A stretch of DNA of 64,000 nt from Sandaracinus amylolyticus (GTDB lineage Bacteria > Myxococcota_A > Polyangia > Polyangiales > Sandaracinaceae). Below are positions 62,731-64,000 of this stretch, one piece after another; position 1 is the stretch's first letter, and each line of letters starts with the position of its first letter. Position numbers and translations under genes: made by a program. The stretch covers positions 1,054,001 through 1,118,000 of the forward strand of contig NZ_CP070225.1 of assembly GCF_021631985.1 (NCBI RefSeq), read 5' to 3'. The notes below the pieces were generated by a model. The model was given only the letters and a program-made list of their open reading frames with translations, ran no database searches and was not told the origin of the DNA.

Positions 62731-63797
62731 CGTCCTTCTCCGAGCGTATGACCTGCGCTCGCGAGCAGGCGCTCGCTCGCGTCCCAGAGCCTCTTCCCGA
62801 GCTCGGGATCGCACGCCTGCGCGGCGCGATCCTTCACGCGCGTGACGTGCACGTAGAGCCCGGTGTCGCCCTCGATCGTGCGCGCGCCGACGAGGTACGC
62901 GATCGGCTTCGCCGCCTCGGCGGGGTCCTTGAAGAACGCCTTCATCGTCGCGCCGAGCGCGGGCTTCACCCACGAGGGCGCCTCGCGCGCGATGTCCGTG
63001 TTCACCGCGCCCGGGCAGACGGTGTGCACCGAGACGTCGCCGCGCAGTCGGGTCGCGAGCTCGTGCGACCACGTCTCCGCGAGCAGCTTCGTCGCGCCGT
63101 ACTCCTGCACCGCCTCGCGCATCGACCACGCGCGGAACGAGCCGAGCCGCGAGAAGTCGATCGGCGGCGCGCTGCGATGCGACTCGCTCGACACGAACAC
63201 GATGCGCGGCAGGCGATCGTCCTGTCCGGGATCGCGCGCATCGGGATCGTCGCCCGCCCGCGCGCCGGGGCCGCGCGCGATGACGCCGCGCTCGAGCAGG
63301 CGCCGCACGAGCAGCACGTTCGACAGGAAGTTCACCTGGAAGCTCTCGTCGAAGCCGTGCTTGGTGCGTCGCGCCTCGCGCGGGACGATCCCCGCGTTGA
63401 GCACGACCGCGTCGAGCGCGACTCCGTCCTCCGCGAGCTCGTCGACCATGCGCTCGATCGACGCGAGATCCCCGAGGTCGAGCCCGACGGCCTCGACCGT
63501 CCCCGCGCCCGCGCCGGCCTCGCGGCGCACGACGTCCATCACCTCGGGGATGCCGCTGCGACACGCCATCACGACGTGCGCGCCGCGACGCACGAGCTCG
63601 ACGGTGATCGCGAGCCCGAGCCCGCGGTTGGCGCCGGTGACGAGCACGGTGCGCCCGTCGAGGCGCTCGTGCGGTGCGAGCGCGAGCGGCGGCGCGCGGT
63701 CGCGGATTCGATCGACGATCCCACCGATCGTCGCAGCGAACGCACCGTCGTAACGTGGACGCAAGAGATCGCGGAGCCCCATGCGACGCGGGAGCAT
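62727..63797 (-). CDS. SDR-family dehydrogenase (retinol-dehydrogenase-like)
   Basis: A 356-residue SDR with an N-terminal extension of about 45 residues. TGANRGLG near residue 54 binds NAD(P), NAG is present (VVLNAGIVP), catalytic Ser in FVSSESHR, and [10 protein letters not shown] gives the Tyr-xxx-Lys pair. So, unlike the SDR at 34390, it is catalytically intact. It resembles retinol dehydrogenases, acting on bulky alcohols. It overlaps the DUF1214 gene by 4 bp. ATG 63797 was preferred over 63827 and 63782; the choice is uncertain. Confidence 0.85.
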   Translation of the reverse strand: MLPRRMGLRDLLRPRYDGAFAATIGGIVDRIRDRAPPLALAPHERLDGRTVLVTGANRGLGLAITVELVRRGAHVVMACRSGIPEVMDVVRREAGAGAGTVEAVGLDLGDLASIERMVDELAEDGVALDAVVLNAGIVPREARRTKHGFDESFQVNFLSNVLLVRRLLERGVIARGPGARAGDDPDARDPGQDDRLPRIVFVSSESHRSAPPIDFSRLGSFRAWSMREAVQEYGATKLLAETWSHELATRLRGDVSVHTVCPGAVNTDIAREAPSWVKPALGATMKAFFKDPAEAAKPIAYLVGARTIEGDTGLYVHVTRVKDRAAQACDPELGKRLWDASERLLASAGHTLGEGR

Positions 63798-63880
63798 ACG
63801 GGATCGCGCAAGCGCGTGTTCGAACAAGCGCGCGACCGCTTCACCGATCGCTCGGAGGCCTCTACGATGGCCGCATCGCG

Positions 63881-64000
63881 ATGTCCGAACGCAACCTGCC
63901 TCGCCGCGTCGCGCGCCGCGTCCTGCGCGCCGCGCTCTCGACTCCCGCGCCGGTGCTGCGCCGCATGCTCGGCCCCGCGCCGCGCAACGATCGTGGCTCG
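63881..64000 (+). CDS. N-terminal fragment of a gene cut by the window edge
   Basis: A 40-codon start from ATG 63881 with an Arg-rich, amphipathic N-terminus and then [10 protein letters not shown] near the edge. The style recalls the N-terminus of some alpha/beta hydrolases, but the fragment is too short to assign. It is divergent from the SDR gene. Confidence 0.4.
   Translation, partial: MSERNLPRRVARRVLRAALSTPAPVLRRMLGPAPRNDRGS

Overview
This 64 kb window is GC-rich throughout. It carries many marks of a predatory or myxobacterial-type deltaproteobacterium (Myxococcota): AgmX/PglI-type C-terminal domains, MopE-type Cys/Asp-rich lipoproteins, a MYXO-CTERM-like tail, a Ser/Thr kinase coupled to a sigma-54 activator, an FHA-containing activator-like protein and a complete pilMNOPQ cluster. 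My best guess is a Sandaracinus-like member of the Polyangia. That is inferred from gene content only; no rRNA or marker gene is available to confirm it.

Layout. 1-7.6 kb: a truncated lipoprotein gene, then a 2158-residue SpvB/FG-GAP/RHS polymorphic toxin with a C-terminal nuclease tip, followed at once by an ankyrin-repeat gene that is a good immunity candidate. 7.6-16 kb: a degenerate FHA/AAA+ regulator divergent from a four-gene run (Crp/Fnr regulator, presenilin-like membrane protein, serine esterase, AgmX-type lipoprotein), then an LpoA/LivJ-like TPR lipoprotein, a small membrane protein, a flavin reductase and an Imm5-like protein. 16-21.7 kb: a sterol desaturase-family enzyme, a PQQ/HEAT lipoprotein pair and a bifunctional PFK-2/FBPase-2-like enzyme. 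21.7-24.3 kb: an IS110-type element bounded by 26-bp perfect inverted repeats, then an accessory stretch with hairpin repeats and a 179-bp repeat whose second, inverted copy lies at 56.4 kb. 24.3-37.2 kb: a frameshifted lipoprotein gene, HEAT and CHRD proteins, ksgA, a split MoxR/DUF58/DUF4350 set, a 54-residue peptide gene, an SDR that has lost its catalytic residues, and a secreted metzincin-like protease. 37.3-42.6 kb: a Ser/Thr kinase translationally coupled to a GAF-AAA-Fis activator, a small lipoprotein and a LysM/DUF882 protein. 42.9-48.9 kb: an HTH gene followed by pilM, pilN, pilO, pilP and pilQ, which form the type IV pilus alignment complex and outer-membrane secretin. 48.9-60.3 kb: secreted TPR, FG-GAP, MopE-like and beta-helix proteins plus a stand-alone receiver. 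60.3-64 kb: a tightly packed sulfotransferase, DUF1214 and SDR run, then the start of another gene.

The strongest candidates for something new are: (1) the presenilin-like protein at 10092-10892, which shows an aspartate motif resembling the presenilin TM6 site, a GxGD motif and a PAL motif; (2) the RHS nuclease with its adjacent ankyrin gene; (3) the IS110-type element, whose non-coding flanks may encode a bridge RNA; and (4) the repeat families around 23.8-24.3 kb and 56.4-56.7 kb. No tRNA, rRNA or CRISPR array was recognised.
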